From: an uncultured Afifella sp.
GTDB lineage: Bacteria > Pseudomonadota > Alphaproteobacteria > Rhizobiales > Afifellaceae
DNA length: 63,878 nt
Assembly: GCA_947259045.1 (NCBI GenBank)
Contig: CAMYKZ010000006.1
Location: 1 to 63,878 of the forward strand
Direction: 5' to 3'
Shown here: one piece after another, positions 62,898-63,878 of the stretch
Position numbering within the stretch: the stretch's first letter is position 1
How the letters are laid out: each line of letters starts with the position of its first letter
Program-made: the position numbers and the translations under genes
Notes under the pieces: model-generated
Told to the model about the DNA's origin: nothing
What the model saw: the letters and a program-made list of their open reading frames with translations, nothing else
Databases searched by the model: none

Positions 62898-63878
62898 GAA
62901 TTCGCCATTGGACTAGCGGGAGGATTTGCGCGGGGATTTTCGGGGGCATTTTCAGCCATCATTTTCCACACCGGGCGCAGTGCGCGGCGGGCCGCAACAT
63001 AGGCCGGATAGGCGCGATCATAGGTCCTGGCAAGTTGCCGGTCCGGTTCTTCGATTTCGCCCAGATGCGGCGCTACCCATTCCGCCGCGCAGGCCTCCAT
63101 CGTGTCATAATGACCGGCGCAGACGGCAGCCATCATCGCCGCGCCGGCAGCGCCGGCTTCTTCGCGCGCCGATGTGCGCACCCCAACGCCGATCGCCGAT
63201 CCGAGGATCGTCCTGACCGCCTTGCTGCGTGCCGCACCACCGGTCAGCCGGACTTCGGAAGGCGCTTCACCCATGACCGCATAACAGTCGCGTGCGGCCA
63301 GCGCCAAACCCTCCAGCACCGCGCGCACCAGATCGGCGAACCCATGCCGGGTGGACAGGCCGATAAAGCCGGCGCGGGCATTACCGTCGACAAACGGACC
63401 GCGTTCACCAGCCTCGGAAATGTAGGGCTGATAGATCAGACTTGCAGGCCTGGCGCATTCGACCCATGCGTCGATTGCACCAATCAACTCCGCATGATTG
63501 CGCTCCACACCCTGGGATGCCAGCACGCCGGATGCGACTGTCAGCAGCCAGTCGATATTCAGCGTTGAGGCCATGTTCGACTGCATCTGGGCATAGACGC
63601 CGGGCACCGGCATCGGCATCGTGTAACCGGTCTTGTCAGTGTTTAACAACACGGCGTCAGACGACTGGACGAGACGCATATGCATGCCGGTCGAACCGAC
63701 GATGGTAATGCCCGGCGAGGCGTTCTTTTCATAGATGCCGGCCCCCAAAGCCGTACAGATCACATCGACATAACCAAGCGTCACCGGCGTACCGGCCAGC
63801 AGGCCGGTGGCCGCGGCGGCCACATCGCTCAGCGGTGTGCTGTCGGTTGTTCCCTCCATCATCGGCGGAAGCAGACGG
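62894..63878 (-). CDS. FGGY-family carbohydrate kinase, C-terminal part only
   Basis: The frame is open through the window edge (it reads RLLPP before the Met at 63862), so the N-terminal half, including the FGGY_N domain, lies outside. Visible are VTLGYVDVICTALGAGIYEK, VGSTGMHMRLV, LTGGAARSKAVRTILGSAIG (typical FGGY_C GGGA(R/K)S motif) and EEAGAAGAAMMAAVCAG. FGGY kinases phosphorylate polyols and ketoses. By position it would be the tetritol kinase (EryA role) of this operon. Confidence 0.88.
   Translation of the reverse strand, partial: RLLPPMMEGTTDSTPLSDVAAAATGLLAGTPVTLGYVDVICTALGAGIYEKNASPGITIVGSTGMHMRLVQSSDAVLLNTDKTGYTMPMPVPGVYAQMQSNMASTLNIDWLLTVASGVLASQGVERNHAELIGAIDAWVECARPASLIYQPYISEAGERGPFVDGNARAGFIGLSTRHGFADLVRAVLEGLALAARDCYAVMGEAPSEVRLTGGAARSKAVRTILGSAIGVGVRTSAREEAGAAGAAMMAAVCAGHYDTMEACAAEWVAPHLGEIEEPDRQLARTYDRAYPAYVAARRALRPVWKMMAENAPENPRANPPASPMANS

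Noticed and set aside
1..63878. CRISPR arrays, tRNA/rRNA genes, transposases, phage genes
   Set aside because: Looked for and not seen; the only repeats are short intergenic palindromes, a 12-bp triplet and two copied gene tails.

Overview
The window looks like a chromosomal accessory-metabolism region of a GC-rich alphaproteobacterium, most likely a member of Hyphomicrobiales (Rhizobiales). This rests on the GC-rich coding style, Brucella/Rhizobium-type erythritol genes, a Sinorhizobium-type PhnW/PhnY/PhnA 2-aminoethylphosphonate (AEP) pathway, an MCP ending in an xWxxF CheR tether, and a palindromic intergenic element. I saw no tRNA, rRNA, CRISPR array, transposase or phage gene.

Layout. 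1-3.1 kb: a hybrid histidine kinase broken inside its first receiver domain, a small membrane protein and a flavin monooxygenase. 3.2-16.2 kb (minus): an aerobic 2-aminobenzoyl-CoA (anthranilate) pathway with ligase AbmG, bifunctional monooxygenase/reductase AbmA, crotonase, acyl-CoA dehydrogenase, SDR, RidA and MarR regulator, followed by a LivKHMGF-type ABC importer and a cupin; a 36-bp near-palindrome lies upstream of abmA. 16.2-20 kb (minus): formamidase-like hydrolase, FMO/Baeyer-Villiger-type monooxygenase, a second cupin and a LysR regulator. 20-26.4 kb (minus): an unusual seven-gene operon with a TPP enzyme, a four-subunit succinate dehydrogenase-like complex and a two-subunit class I fumarase-like hydratase. 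26.8-33.3 kb (plus): a five-gene Opp-type ABC importer. 33.3-35.8 kb: palindromic element, aldo/keto reductase, WYL protein and a decayed copy of the upstream ATPase gene tail. 35.8-38.8 kb: an MCP with a separate exported sensor-like protein. 39.2-42.7 kb: a sulfatase-tail fragment and two exported hydrolases. 42.7-50.2 kb: phnW-phnA-phnY with a DMT permease and a phosphonate monoester hydrolase-like sulfatase in one operon, divergent from a LysR gene. 50.2-57 kb: a tripartite tricarboxylate (TctCBA) importer with a dehydrogenase, divergent from aspartate dehydrogenase and gamma-glutamyltransferase. 57-63.9 kb (minus): a tetritol (erythritol-like) operon with eryI, eryH, eryC and eryB homologues, plus an additional class II aldolase and 2-hydroxyacid dehydrogenase, running off the window in an FGGY kinase.

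How it works together. This is a series of self-contained uptake-plus-catabolism modules, most with their own importer and regulator. The least conventional parts are the TPP/SDH-like/fumarase-like operon (a partial TCA-like sequence whose flavoprotein lacks the usual FAD-linking histidine), the AEP operon with a built-in phosphonate-ester hydrolase beside a lipase and a metallohydrolase-like protein, and two places where a copied 3' gene tail flanks a pair of oppositely oriented genes.
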